Source: Bombyx mori | Taxonomy: Eukaryota; Arthropoda; Insecta; Lepidoptera; Bombycidae | Length of the DNA: 64,000 nucleotides | NCBI RefSeq assembly: GCF_030269925.1 | Contig: NC_085128.1 | Coordinates: 10,976,501-11,040,500 of the forward strand | Direction: 5' to 3' | Shown: piece by piece, positions 39,616 through 51,730 of the stretch | Layout: every line of letters begins with the position of its first letter | How positions within the stretch are numbered: the first letter of the stretch is position 1 | Position numbers and translations under genes: made by a program | Notes under the pieces: generated by a model | The model's database searches: none | What the model was told of the DNA's origin: nothing | What the model saw: the letters and a program-made list of their open reading frames with translations, nothing else

Positions 39616-39868
39616 CTTTTTCTTTTTTTATTGCTTAGATGGTTGGACGAGCTCACAGCCCACCTGGTGTTAAGTGGTTACTGGAGCCCATAGACATCTA
39701 CAACGTAAATGCGCCACCCACCTTGAGATATAAGTTCTAAGGTCTCAGTATAGTTTCAACGGCTGCAACACCCTTCAAACCGAAACGCATTACTGCTTCA
39801 CGGCAGAAATAGGCAGGGTGGTGGTACCTAACCGTGCGGACTCACTAGAGGTCCTACCACCAGTAATT
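39616..39868 (-). mobile_element. Bm1 SINE
   Basis: TTTTTTTATTGCTTAGATGG to GAGGTCCTACCACCAGTAAT. A well-preserved body. Confidence 0.92.
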
Positions 39869-40490
39869 CCTACTAATAAAATCCTATTAGATAAAAGTGT
39901 TCAGATTACGACTCTTTGTCTCAAGGTTTGTGTAATTCGTGATATCCAGGGGCTTCGGTAACAACTTTACACTGTGTGAACCACGAATTCGTTCACCTAA
40001 ATACGCAACAAAATAAATCAATAAAATAAAATCCATTTATAGCGTCTCTACAGAAGCTTACACAAACAGTATCTGAGAGACTGAGTAATTCAACCTTTTG
40101 ATAAGTTAATTGTACGTCCTACGCAACGGTGCTTAACTTCGTTCGTGTATAAAGTAAAACGGAAAAAAAAACACGAGTGTAACACATAATTTACGATTCT
40201 CATTGCGGACTTATTCAAATATAAGATACATTAAAGAAAACATTATTATGTCGTCGTTTCATAAAAAGAAAACAGCCTAAAATTTCATAACCTTATAACG
40301 ACGAGCACAAATGCGAGCCTCAGTCGAATAAAATATAAATTTGTCGAACTCGTTAGATTCTTCACGTTATTTCTGTGAAATAAAAAAAAAAACTATGATA
40401 GCAAAGTTCTAGCAAATTTTTTTATTAATTCTTTTAATTAATTAATTCTAAAATTTTAATTTAATTCTGGTCCTCTTTGAGGGCTTGGGT
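39869..40490. other. Unassigned AT-rich DNA
   Basis: Nothing recognised. Confidence 0.5.
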
Positions 40491-40740
40491 TTACTGGTGG
40501 TAGGACTTCTTGTGAGTCCGCGCGGGTAGGTACCACCACCCTGCCTGTTTCTGCCGTGAAGCAGTAAAGCGTTTGAAGGGTGGGGCAGCCGTTGTAACTA
40601 TACTTGAGACCTTAGAACTTGTATCTCAAGGTGGGTGGCGCATTTACGTTGTAGATGTCTATGGGCTCCAGTAACCATCTAACAACAGGTGGGCTGTGAG
40701 CTCGTCCACCCAACTAAGCAATAAAAAAAATAAAAAAAAA
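40491..40740 (+). mobile_element. Bm1 SINE
   Basis: TTACTGGTGGTAGGACTTCT to CTCGTCCACCCAACTAAGCA and an A-tail. Confidence 0.92.
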
Positions 40741-41164
40741 GAATCACACGTCGTGTATGTACTGAACACAATTAAGTCGAAATATTACAAACCTTAGGTG
40801 ATCGTACCAATTCACAAAACACGCCTGCCAATTTAATTCAATTCTAAATAGTGGTTCTCAAACTTATTTACGAGTCAGAGCGTCGTTTTGTGTAGGTGGG
40901 AAGTATCTGTGGGGGCCTATCCAGCGGACCGCGGAACGTTTCTAGATTTTTCACGGTCGGAATGCTTTCAATGAGACGACGATGTCCAATTTCGTATTCG
41001 TTCTAAGCTGATGTTGGTACAAATGTACTTATTTTATGTTTAGTGTTTTTTTTGTATTTTTAAGCAATGTAATAATATTATATTTGGGGAATAAGGGGAG
41101 AACGAACCCAAGCATCTATCCGACCCAAGACAATCATCCTGCACGCGCAACTGGTTCGGCAGAA

Positions 41165-41330
41165 TAGATAGTGGCGGTGGTTAAGGCCACTGTGGTAACT
41201 ATCATTGAGACTTTAGAACTTATATCTCAAGGTTGGTAGCGCATTTACGTTGTAAATGTCTATGGGCTCCAGTGACCACTTAACACTGTGAGCTGTGAGC
41301 TCGTCCATTCATATAAGCAATTAAAAAAAA
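41165..41330 (+). mobile_element. Bm1 SINE, diverged 3' half
   Basis: GAGACTTTAGAACTTATATC, GCATTTACGTTGTAAATGTC, GTGAGCTCGTCCATTCATAT and an A-tail. Confidence 0.85.
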
Positions 41331-41734
41331 TAGGTATCAATAACCATGGAGTCTAATAGCCTCAAAAGGATCTAGTGCAGAAGGCAAGAAAACCATATGT
41401 AGAAATATTTTCAATAATATAGAAATATTTCCAGTAGTTTCCAATTGATTGCAAGATTTGACATGAGAGACGACTGACCCAGCCCTCGGCGCTATGTCAA
41501 TAATGCCAGGTGTTATTTTTGGATCGGCAAATATGTTTTATGATTGTACTGGATGGGTTGACCAGCTCATGGTCCGCCTCATTTCTACAGTGTTCGATCC
41601 TTCAAATCAGTACGTTTGACTGCTCTACGGTACAATTGGGCAAGATGACGATACGTAGCCGTGAAGGCTCATTCTATGCGCCACTACCAGGAAATATCAG
41701 TGGGTGATCGCAGTAGGTATATCTTCTATATCGG

Positions 41735-42200
41735 TCCCTCACTGCTGAGGATCGCGACCACATGTGACGCTTCTCCACAGTGTTCGGTCATGGGTGGCAT
41801 GGACGGCATGGTACAAACTACCACCAAGTGCATCTCTTACTAGATCTGACCATGTGACTGGTGTTCTGCCCACGGCGCGCTTGCCCTCTATGGGACCCGC
41901 AAATTACGAGCTTCTCTAATTCATGTATGGGAGACCGCATGATGTCTCCCGGCAGATGGCAGAGAGCCTTTTTTGGATGTTTCTTCTGAGTCGGTCTTTT
42001 CATTGCTGAAGGTCGTGTCTAATTTGAAATGTGGACCACTCGATGCACAATGCTTCCCCACGTTTTCCTGTCCTCGGCGGTCTTTATAGCCTCGGTTATG
42101 GGCAAGCCGGTGAGCGTCTTTAACAGATCAGACCAGCGGGTAGGTGAGCGTCCGCGTGATCTTCTCCCGTCAACCTGATCTTTGGATGCTTAGCTTCTTT
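41735..42200 (-). pseudogene. RTE-like LINE C-terminal remnants, two tandem modules
   Basis: On the - strand, 42176-42000 reads VDGRRSRGRSPTRWSDLLKT, TEAIKTAEDRKTWGSIVHRV. Then 41900-41750 reads EGKRAVGRTPVTWSDLVRDA, AVHATHDRTLWRSVT and GRDPQQ. Both are the GRxPxRW...DRxxWR end of RTE-type polymerases, diverged from each other. They represent two insertions or a duplication. Neither is functional. Confidence 0.75.
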
Positions 42201-43280
42201 AGAATGAACTCGTTAGTTCTCATTGTAAGTATGCTGTTTCTAAATTCAAGAACTCTGCTACCGATTCTCCGAGAATATCTTCATCGTATTACTATTAAAA
42301 TTACTCTTACGATTTAATCTCGTTTTTCTTATTGTCATTAAATCATTTACGACATTTCCAATGCTTTTTATTATGAATATAATTTCTAATATCAAGTGTT
42401 ATAATGAAAAAAACGCGAGTTTATACTTCAAAGTAGTTTTCACTCTACGATTCATTAAAACCGAATTCATTATAGTACATAAATATACAGAGTTAGTTTT
42501 TGTCTATTAACAAAAGGATTTACGGAAAAAGAGCGGAACCTTGTTATTGTTAGTTGAGGAGATGTTACGTTAAATTCTAAATTTCCATTGTTGTTCAAAA
42601 GCTATAATCTATTTTATGATTTAGATAATATAGAAGTTTAATGTAAGTCGTTAATCTCAATGGTTTCTATAGGACGTACGCACCATTATCCCGATGTTCA
42701 TCGATAGGAATAAATAATGCGGACTTCTCGAAGCTCCTGACCTTAGGTCCATTAAGTTTAATGGAGATCGAAACCTCGACCACGATGTAGTAATGTTGAC
42801 CTGTATTAGTGCACAGTTTATCGTGTCTGCTCCTGTCGAGTTTGAGAGTGAAATAATACATTTTGTTACGAGCGCAGCGAGTATTACGATAATTGATATA
42901 TTTTTTTTATAATAAAACCTTTTTATAAAGAAATCTCTAAAATTTGTATCATAGAGATACCATAGAACCGATTAGAAACCATAAACAAAAAAAAACGAAA
43001 ATAGTTGTGATAGTAGACAAAAAAATATTATTTAAGACGCACGGATTGTATAGTCTAGTATTGGAAAAAATCTATTAATAGTTGGTCATTCTGTGTCGTT
43101 AGTTTTTTTTTTTTCATTATTTCGGTTATTCAAACCGTCCTGTGATGTTTATGTAATGTTAAGCGTTTAGTGAAACTGATAAATTAAACACAGTCAGTCA
43201 ATACATTCACACGATTAATTCATACTTGAATCGTTACTATCTCGCTCTTCGAGAATCATTCCGGTGCCTTTAATCGATAA
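42201..43280. other. Unassigned DNA; open frame at 42667-42861 on the - strand
   Basis: The - strand frame includes RSRHDKLCTNTGQHYYIVVE and NGPKVRSFEKSALFIPIDEH. It looks somewhat coding but is unrecognised. The remainder is AT-rich with no feature. Confidence 0.35.
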
Positions 43281-43524
43281 TTTTACTGGTGGTAGGACCT
43301 CTTGTGAGTCCGCGCGGGTAGATACCACCACCCTGCCTATTTCTACCGTGAAGCAGTGATGTGTTTCGGTTTAAAGGGTGGGGCACCCGTTGTAACTATA
43401 CTTGAGATCTTAGAACTTATATCTCAAGGTGGAGCATTTACGTTGTAGATGTCCATGGGCTTCAGTAACCACACCAGGTGGGCTGTAAGCTCGTCCACCT
43501 ATCTAAGCAATAAAAAAAAAAAAA
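43281..43524 (+). mobile_element. Bm1 SINE
   Basis: TTTACTGGTGGTAGGACCTC to AGCTCGTCCACCTATCTAAG and an A-tail. Confidence 0.92.
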
Positions 43525-43549
43525 GAATTACAATCAAATATTGTGTTTT

Positions 43550-43756
43550 TTAATCCGCAACATGTTTAAAGTCATCGCGTATTAAGCTGTGCATGAAAGC
43601 GGAAGTAGACTGCAATGCAGTCGGTGCCTTAGCAGGATTTATGGTCTGGCCCGGTGACCGGGGACACAGAGTGATCGCGTCGACTGCCTCGATCGCTAAT
43701 AAATAACTGCAGCCGACTTTCGCGATGCAAGCGGCGTGCACCAGGTTTTTGTGTAC
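43550..43756 (-). CDS. Candidate terminal exon of an unidentified - strand gene
   Basis: On the - strand an AG (TTGAATGTCAG) precedes 68 codons and TAA: VHKNLVHAACIAKVGCSYLL, AIEAVDAITLCPRSPGQTIN, then PAKAPTALQSTSAFMHSLIR and DDFKHVAD. Codon use is mixed and GC-richer than the flanks, and the frame is free of stops for a further 13 codons upstream. I do not recognise the product. A transposon-derived fragment is an alternative. Confidence 0.35.
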   Translation of the reverse strand, partial: VHKNLVHAACIAKVGCSYLLAIEAVDAITLCPRSPGQTINPAKAPTALQSTSAFMHSLIRDDFKHVAD

Positions 43757-44864
43757 CTGACATTCAATCGAGCTGCCAACTAACAGAATTCAATGTAAGT
43801 CGATTGAAGCTCGAGAGCTTAACGTTGGAATGCTATAGCTGTATTTTCACTGAAACGCTACAGTCAACTTTTGTGAGCGCTGTAAAATTTTTAATGCCGT
43901 TTTGATTAAATTTTTAATCAACAGCGTAACAATAAATACGAGTCAGTTTATAACCAACTATCGACTTTAATACGATTACAATGTAGAGACACGTCAACAG
44001 TAACCAATTACGAACACTTCGTCCGCAAGTTTGAAGCGTGCATGTTAATTTCGTAATGAATTGCGGTCGCCAGAACGAAGTTATGCGAGTTTACGAGAGT
44101 TCCAGTTGCTCATGTGTAACACAAATCTGTTAAGGACAGGTGATCTACAAAGATAACAAGATAATAGCGTCCTAAGTTTCTCATTGTAAGTTAAAGTGGA
44201 CTAAAAGACAGGGCGCGGGTGAGACAGCTTAATCTTCCCGGCTGCATGCTCTGAGATCCGGGATAGTTTTAAAACGTTCAGAGTTTCCTCTTAGTCATCT
44301 ATCTAGAACGGCGCTAATTTGCTTTAAGAACTTTTAACTGTATTGCGAACGGTCAATTAAAATACAGTTTACAGCGTTGCCCGAAGCATTCCTGTTTCAT
44401 AATTGAAATTTAAGACCCTGTTTAGTTTTAACAGAGCACCTAATCAAGTCTCGTTTTATTACTGTCGTATTTCGTATAAACAGCTTTTTAGCGTTTATTA
44501 CATCGAATCTTTATACACAAATATATATTAGAAAAAAATGGTAGTGTTATTCATTCGCACGTCATTTATCTGATTAAGTTGGATCTCTGGGGCTCCCGGC
44601 ATATAACGGTAATATTACTTACTATAATAAGATAACGTAATTCAACCATGAGCGTTATGATCACTACATTAAAAGTACCTCAGTAGCCAAATCCTATTTT
44701 TAAGCGGTTATTTGAATCACGAATTCGCGTGAATTAAAACTGTGCGTCATATAACGGTAGTGTTTCGATGCAGAGTTCTAGTTTTGTATCGATTTTAAAC
44801 AATTTTGAGTGTTTGATTTAGAAAAATGTTTAATGTACAAGTTTTATATTAGGTTAGGGTCCAG
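43757..44864. other. Unassigned AT-rich DNA
   Basis: No repeat or exon recognised. Confidence 0.5.
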
Positions 44865-44997
44865 CTTATTTCTACCGCGAAGTACTTATGAGCTCCGAAC
44901 TTGTAGGATGACAAAGCCGTTATAATTCAGCTTTCGACTTCATAGCTTGCTTGGAGTGGGTGGCGGTATTCACATTGTGATGTCTATGGATTTTGGT
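44865..44997 (+). mobile_element. Bm1-like SINE, degraded
   Basis: TTATTTCTACCGCGAAGTAC and GTGGGTGGCGGTATTCACAT follow the order of the Bm1 body with many changes. Confidence 0.5.
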
Positions 44998-45232
44998 AGC
45001 CCGATGGGTTGCGGTGGGCAACTGTGGCAATGGCCAGGTCACAACTGTCGAGCCACGGATGGGTACCAGGAGCGTGGGGCGTCCTCTTTCCAGGAGGACC
45101 GACGACTTAGTGCGCAAGGCGGGAAGTCGTTGGATGCGGAAGGCGGTGGACCGCATTCTGTGGAAGGCATTGGGGAAGGCCTATGCCCAGCAGTGGGCAG
45201 ATAAAGGCTGATGATGATGATGATGATGGGTT
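44998..45232 (+). pseudogene. RTE-like LINE 3' end with GAT microsatellite tail
   Basis: The frame ends NCGNGQVTTVEPRMGTRSVG, RPLSRRTDDLVRKAGSRWMR and KALGKAYAQQWADKG, then TGA and a (TGA)n run at 45210-45227. A QQW-like C-terminus followed by a trinucleotide tail is typical of RTE-type elements. 5' truncated. Confidence 0.8.
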
Positions 45233-45614
45233 GCGGCCTTCTAGACCTCAAACATCTAGGTATTCTTAAAATCCACTTTTCTTGATAATTTAGTCTCACT
45301 TTGAAATTAGCTGTCACAGACTTTCAATGGCTGTCACTTCAACTTAATAACAAATTAGGCAAGTCACAAAAGAAGTCTTTAGTTTGTCGAATCGAATTTC
45401 GGGGCGTTGCTAATCATTAATTTTAATAAAAAGTAACAAATTTTAAAATTATTTAAGAAAACTTTATAAGGTTGATAAATGTTAAATGACTTAAACAGTT
45501 ATGTCATTAAACATTTATTTGCCGTTAATAATAATACTATTTGTATTCTACGGTGTTTATAAAAGTCGATGTTTTAAATGATTAACCTTCTTCTTTGTCT
45601 CCACCTCATCTCCC
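45233..45614. other. Unassigned AT-rich DNA
   Basis: Nothing recognised between two LINE remnants. Confidence 0.5.
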
Positions 45615-46068
45615 TAGGTGGGGAGTATCTACAGTCGGCATCATTGCGCCATTTCGAGAAGGCGGCACGACATGAGAACCCTCTTGTCGTGGCCGCTGGA
45701 AACTACATACCCGATCCTGTAGACCGAATGGTAAACAGTCGACGTCGCCCAAAGCACGTAATTACGGATCCTCCCGATCCATTAACGGTGCTTTTAGGCA
45801 CCACAAGCACCGGTCACCGTCCTCGTCGAACCCGTCGCTTGCGACGAAGGGCTCGACGAGCGAATTAACCCATAGACACAGCCCACTGAGTTTCTCGCCG
45901 GATCTTCTCAGTAAGTCGCGTTTCCGATCCGGTGGTAGATTCTGCGAAGCACTACTCTTGTCAGTGTTAGCATCACTCCGGTTTGAGCCCCGTGAGCTCA
46001 CCTACACACGTTAGGGTGAAGCTGAAATAGCCTCTCAAGGCTATCAGCACAGGTAGGGGGAAAAAACA
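45615..46068 (+). pseudogene. BMC1/Jockey-type LINE polymerase C-terminus and 3' end
   Basis: The best-preserved copy in the window. The frame to 45868 reads [60 protein letters not shown] and an arginine-rich end. A non-coding tail (TGAGTTTCTCGCCGGATCTT, TGAGCCCCGTGAGCTCACCT) and a short A-run follow. Confidence 0.9.
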
Positions 46069-46559
46069 ACACCTAGGTGGGGTCGCCACAACAAGTTTTT
46101 CTTTTCCATTGTCCTCTATCAGCAGTCATCTTAACACTTACTCCTCTTTCTCTCATATCGCCGCTCACACATTCCATCCTTGTCTGTTAATTTACGTCTG
46201 TTTGAAATGATTAATCGAAATCAATAAATAAAATCTATACAATTGTTGCAGACATGTAATTTTATTCAGTTTGCTTCTAGGGTAGATCGTGTCTACATAA
46301 GGGAAATAATTAGTCTTGATACCGTTAACAAAGATTCTTAAGGAATTGGAATAACACTTGTATGTAGGTATATTCACTATATAAATCACTTTTCGCAGTG
46401 ACTCCTGCCAAATTTATGAACTAACTGTTGGACATATAACAACAATATGTTACAACGCATACATTGTTAGAAAAGGCATGATGTCTTTATTCCCACAAAT
46501 AACCCGAATATGCAATATTAGTAGTAGTATTAGTATGAGGGCCGTTCTCTCGCTTTTTT

Positions 46560-46975
46560 AACCAAAGATGTTCCAACTTTTGTGGAGAAACTTCGAGTGT
46601 GGGAGGCCGACGTGAAGTTGGTTCTGTTTGCCGACGACGGCGCTTACTTCGCGCCATCTCCTCGGCTGACATATCGAGGATGTAGAGGCTGTTAGACATT
46701 CTGTCCCGTGGCTGGATCGGCGGAGGGTCACGGTCAACGAGGGGAAGACCGCGACAGTCCTGTACCGTCCAACCCGTACTAGATTCATTCTAGGCAAGCT
46801 CAATCTTCGCGAAGCAGATATCGAGTTTAGGTCCAGCGCCCGGTATCTGGAGTGCGAGATCGATTTGTCGTTGAAAATGGTCGCCCACATCACGGAGATA
46901 TTGGCACCCACTGCGAGACTTCTCCTCCGGCCAGATTTGAACTCCAGATCGCCAGGTGTTCACCACTAAGGTCGC
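46560..46975 (+). pseudogene. LINE reverse transcriptase fragment with FADD box, frameshifted
   Basis: DVPTFVEKLRVWEADVKLVL leads to FADDGAY, the catalytic FADD box of a reverse transcriptase. After a frameshift it continues VTVNEGKTATVLYRP, LNLREADIEFRSSARYLECE and LSLKMVAHITEILAPTARLL, the region after the box in Jockey-type polymerases. Internal stops in any single frame show it is dead. Confidence 0.8.
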
Positions 46976-47037
46976 CATCTACAAAACGTATCCATCTACA
47001 AGATGTCCGTTCACGTATCACTAACGCAGCTTTTGAA

Positions 47038-47394
47038 GTCATCGTGGCCTAAAGGTTAGGCCCAGTGCATTCGTATCGAACGATGCGACTGAGCCGGTGT
47101 TCGAATCCCACAGGCAGGTACAAATTTTTGTAAAGAAATCGTAAGGAATAACATCGTGTAATAAAAATCAAACCTGCAAATATTATAATATAGGTAGCTA
47201 TCACTACCCTGTCTATTTCTGCCGTGAAGCAGTAATGCGTTTCGGTTTGAAGGGTGGGGCGGCCGTTGCTAAAACTGAGATATAGAGCTTATGTTTCAAG
47301 GTGGGGGGACGGAATTTACGCTGTAGATGTCTGTGGTTTCCGGTAGCCACTTAACACAGGTACGGCGTGATTTTGTGGACTGTGTAATAAAAAA
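47038..47394 (+). mobile_element. Bm1 SINE, near full length
   Basis: The tRNA-like head is present (CATCGTGGCCTAAAGGTTAG, B-box GTTCGAATCCC), then GAATAACATCGTGTAATAAA, the common body (GTGAAGCAGTAATGCGTTTC) and TAATAAAAAAGG at the end. Confidence 0.9.
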
Positions 47395-48254
47395 GGAGTT
47401 GGTCATTTAAACGTGGATACCGCCATTCGGTTTGGGACATTAAGGATATTGCGACACAACGATCGAATTAAGGACGCAAATAGTTTGTAGGTACTCTTTG
47501 CTTTTCGTATGTACTAAGAATTCTTATAATCATGTACTTAATCATTAACAAGAATTCATTTTTATTGGAACACAAAAGACATAATTCGCAGTATCCTCCT
47601 ATCGGTAACAATTAGATAGCTATCTGGTACTATTAGAAGAGGAGCGGCACTCGAATGTAGCGGAAAAGAATCCAACAGGAAACTCTATTAAGGATGGCAC
47701 GGGCTCCTTAATCCGGAATTAAATTTAGATTGAAACTATCCGTTAAAGTCCTCTGTGTTTCAAAGGCCGCAGATTTTTTACCGCTCATACAGACGCAGAG
47801 GAAATTGTACGTTGAAACTTTTATTCGGTTTCCGTTTTTATTAAGTTTATTTAAATTGTATTTGCAATTATCAAACGGTAGTTATCTAAAACTGTTGGCA
47901 TTAAAAAGAGATGAAATTACGCTCAAATTATGTCTTGCTTTTGTGTGTCATGTTCTGTTGTTACTCGAAATAGGTTGCAGAATGGGTCGATATCTTCATT
48001 ATTTCTTGACGTAGTAGGCGTATGGTGGGTAATCGTGCAAAGAGATTGCGCAGCACGAAACTATGACAGTTTGGTGACGTCTTCACTCTTCTTAAGTCAG
48101 ACAACGAATGTGCTTCGATTCAACCTGAGCGGTTACACCTCGACTCTGCCGAATCACACCACCCGAAGTGAGCCGATGTTTGATGAGTAATTGCGGCTCA
48201 CATTCATTAGATGGCGCGCTTTCACTTCGTTTGTCGTATCCAAATGCGCTAACA
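47395..48254. other. Unassigned DNA
   Basis: A 94-codon + frame at 47730-48014 is AT-rich, leucine-rich and unrecognised. No repeat match. Confidence 0.4.
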
Positions 48255-48681
48255 CTAGCTTTTGCCCGCGACTTCGTCCGCGTGGAATAGTTCACAAATA
48301 ATGCTTTATTTTACAACAAATTTGGTTAGCATGAAAAACGTTATAGTGAGCCAACTTTAACATATACACATATGTTGTCGCGGACTATTTTTAGATCTTT
48401 CAAAGGGGACCAATTCGGTCATGCATTATTTTAGCGTAACATTAATCGTTTCTGCAGCGCACGCAGCGGAAGCTCTCTAAAGGGAAAAAAAACCCCGATT
48501 TTGAAACATTCTTTATTGGCGCGCCGCTTGTATTGATCTTAGCATGATTTTATATAACCTATAGCCTTCCTCAATAAATGGGCTATATAACACTGAAAGA
48601 ATTTTTCAAATCGGACCAGTAGTTCCTGAGATTAGCGCGCTCAAACAAACAAACTGTTCAGCTTTATAATATTAGTATAGA
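48255..48681 (-). mobile_element. Non-autonomous Helitron (TCTATACTAATATTATAAAG type)
   Basis: The + strand starts CTAGCTTTTGCCCGCGACTT and ends TTTATAATATTAGTATAGA. The internal phrase CAAATCGGACCAGTAGTTCC is shared with the copy at 33529. Confidence 0.85.
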
Positions 48682-49419
48682 TAAATCAAATTCGTTGTAA
48701 CGAAGGAAGCATTTGCACAGCAATAAAAAAGGTCTTGTTTAATTAAATACCAAACAAAACTAAATTGTAGCTAAGTTTCTTAAAAATAACCAATTAGCCA
48801 CCGAAATTATATACATGTAACATAATATTATGTTACCAAAACCGATACTGTGCCTCGCAATTTACACACTCGTAAATTATTCAGGAACGCTGAACAAATA
48901 ATAATTATGGAGGTAAACATGAAGGTACAAATTATAATAGTGAGCCGCCTCAGGTGCAGTGAGGTGCCTTCCTGGGTTAGCCTTGAGGGAATCTGATTAA
49001 TTAGACCCTACACCCGAGCCCTTTGAATTATTTGGGGGCGGCAACATTGGGCCAAAGCTTCTTAAGTTTCTGCAAGCAAAGATTCCCGTCCGTATGTTTT
49101 GCTTTATTGCGCTATTAATTATCTAAAAGCAGTAATCGATTGAACGTTTTGAATGTTATAATAACATCGATAGCTGTAGACTTCTGCTAAATGATCGAGT
49201 GTAAGGTATAAAGTTTGTTTGACATCGTGTACATTGTGTATATTGCGAGCTCAAACCATTCTAAGAATGTATCACGGGAGAATTAAGCAAATTTGTTCAA
49301 AGTTTAAAGTAAATTTCCATTTTTATGATTCGTAGACAAAATTAAAACTACTTTACTGTTTAATTAGTAGTCGTCGATGATGACATAAACTGTAAAATAT
49401 TGGAAACGTCATCTATCTA

Positions 49420-49816
49420 TCTATATATATTAATACGTGAGCAAAAACTTTGTATCCCTTTTTACGAAAATTGCGCGGACGGAGGAGTATGAAATTTTCC
49501 ACACTTATAGAGAATATAGAGAAGAAGTGCAGAATGATATTTTTTAAATATTGCATAAAGGATACATTAAATAAATAAAGAAAACATTACACACACTACC
49601 ATGTATTTGACACACACACGCATGCATACTATTTATTTATTGTCAAACTTTTGTTCTTGACGTCTGTGGTCAAATTGAGAATAGATTAAATATTGTTTGT
49701 CTTTATTAATATTTATCTATAGTATAGTCTTGGCGTTGAAAATACAATCATAATAGTCTACAATCTTACAATTCCAATCAATTATAGTCGAATTTCGACT
49801 ACTGCGGGACCTCTAG
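49420..49816 (+). mobile_element. Non-autonomous Helitron, family B
   Basis: It starts TCTATATATATTAATACGTG and ends with a small hairpin GTCGAATTTCGAC followed by TACTGCGGGACCTCTAG. An inverted copy starts at 59821, and a 3'-end-only match lies near 61509-61536. Confidence 0.8.
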
Positions 49817-50102
49817 TATATATAAAAATGAATTGCTGTTCGTTAGTCTCGCTAAAACTCGAGAACGGCTGGACCGATTTGGCTAATTTTGGCCTTGAAT
49901 TATTTGTGGAAGTTCAGAGAAGGTTTAAAAGGTAGATAAATATGAAAATGCTCGGAAATAAATAAAAATAGCAATTTTGTTTTTCCTTTGATGTGTCCCC
50001 TGTCGGACGGATTCGTTTTGTTTGTTTTAAGTTTATTTTATACAAAAGTTTAGGTCTTTTATTTATTGATTGAGGCACTACGAAGTCTGCCGGGTCAGCT
50101 AG
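49817..50102 (+). mobile_element. Non-autonomous Helitron, family A, abutting family B
   Basis: TATATATAAAAATGAATTGC to TCTGCCGGGTCAGCTAG, followed by T. It matches 18984-19273. It begins exactly where the preceding Helitron ends, a head-to-tail junction. Confidence 0.85.
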
Positions 50103-50519
50103 TCAATAATATAATGACAATAAAAAAGCGATATTAAACAAAAAAAAGTAGTTTTAATCATCATTGTCTAAGCTGCATAAAGTTTTTGAAGTCAGCTCCG
50201 CTTATGTTTAACTATTTTAGAGTCTTCTAACCTCATCGCTTCGACAAGCTTTCAAAGGGCCGTGGTTACTTTGAGCTCACGTGCACGATGCAATGCTGTG
50301 AAGTGCTACACCAACGCTCGTGTGGAGTCATTACCAAGAACCACCCACTTCGATTGTCGGTTTTCGTAAGCGTTTGCCTTTGAAGTTTGTTTTGTTGTAT
50401 TTTGTTTAATTTATTATCAGAAATACAATTTATAATTTGATACAACACACTGAAACATCATACAAATAAAAACAGTTAACTTAAGACAAATGGAAATGAC
50501 ATTTATATTGTACTGGCCG

Positions 50520-50733
50520 TACTCGCCCGCTTCGCTGGGGATTTTAATTTAACATTATTATTTATTGTTATTACTATTAAAGAGTCCAACACTCATATAA
50601 ATATTAGCCTATCCATTAAGTATATGCATTTTCTACATGGATACCAAGTTTCAAGTCGATGGGATGCATGTTTCAGTAGTTATAACGGAACATCCGTAAA
50701 AACCACTGTTGATTTATGTATTAGTATAGATGT
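50520..50733 (-). mobile_element. Diverged Helitron copy
   Basis: CTCGCCCGCTTCGCTGGGGA at one side and TGTATTAGTATAGATG at the other match the ends of the 33529 and 48255 copies. The terminal CTAG has been lost. Confidence 0.6.
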
Positions 50734-51297
50734 GGCTGCCCTAAATACCAAACCAGACTGAAAGGATCGTCAGAAATAGGCGGGGATTCCCATTTGTGTG
50801 AATTCACAATACACCGCACTAAGAGCTATTGTGTTAGTACAATTAGGAGTTTTATTACCTTTATTAATTTCAATCCCTCAATTCCTTCATAACTTTGAAA
50901 GACTAATATCAAAGGAAAATATCTTAAGTTAAAAACCTTGTAACTGTACAGCTCTCGTTGGCGTAATAAAGATCCCGTCAGTTGATTTGCCTAATTTAAA
51001 AACGAGGAATTGGTATCCGTTGAGCAAAAAAAAAAAAAAAGCGTTAGTTCATTATCGTCAGTAGGTTTCGCTCTCAATCCTACTCGTTACTGAGACACCG
51101 GTCTCATGAATAATGTACCACGAATAATGGAAGTCCCGCGAAATATCCACCTGCATGTTTTAATGTCGGCAGTAACTTTCAATATCTGATTTTCGTGCGT
51201 ACACTTCGATTTGTGATGCTACATTTGATTTTTATTATTTGTTCTGTTTTGATTTAGACATTTATACAAGGAAAACATTTTAAGCTCGTCGATTACG

Positions 51298-51570
51298 ATG
51301 AAAAGGTGTACAGCTTTTGGAATTACTATTGGAATCTTCATGCATTTAATGACTTTCTCGTTAGAAGTGGTCACAGTTGAATTTTTATTTTATTCTCTTT
51401 GGTTTTTGCAATTTGCAGACTTGATTAGAAAAATTGTTACTAGATTATTTTACATATTGAAAGTTGAAAAATTTCGTGACCACAGAATGAACAGATTTTT
51501 TAAAAATATAAATAGCGCGCTACCTATTTTATTTTATATAAAAATAAATAAACTGATGTTGCCTCGATGA
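51298..51570 (+). other. Hydrophobic 90-codon open frame, unidentified
   Basis: The frame contains a hydrophobic segment (FGITIGIFMHLMTFSLEVVT, VEFLFYSLWFLQFADLI) followed by a basic stretch (RKIVTRLFYILKVEKFRDHR). It could be part of a membrane protein exon or chance in AT-rich DNA. No clear splice sites and no recognised family. Confidence 0.2.
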
Positions 51571-51619
51571 TGTACTCTGGAGTGTACTTTAATCTCAAAT
51601 AAATAGTACATAATGTAAA

Positions 51620-51730
51620 AGGTAGGCAGCGGCTTGGCTCTGCCCTTGGCATTGCTGACGTCTATGAGCGACGGTGATCACTTACCATCAGGTGGGCCGT
51701 ATGCTCGTCTGCCTACAAAGGCAAAAAAAT
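51620..51730 (+). mobile_element. Jockey-like LINE, 3' tail only
   Basis: GTAGGCAGCGGCTTGGCTCT, GCATTGCTGACGTCTATGAG and GGTGGGCCGTATGCTCGTCT, then an A-run. It matches the tail at 7911-8026. Confidence 0.88.

Noticed and set aside
40853..40990. hAT-like start AGTGGTTCTCAAACTTATTT
   Set aside because: No matching right end or 8-bp duplication could be found nearby.
46558..46911. 117-codon - strand frame
   Set aside because: Antisense shadow of the FADD-containing reverse transcriptase remnant.
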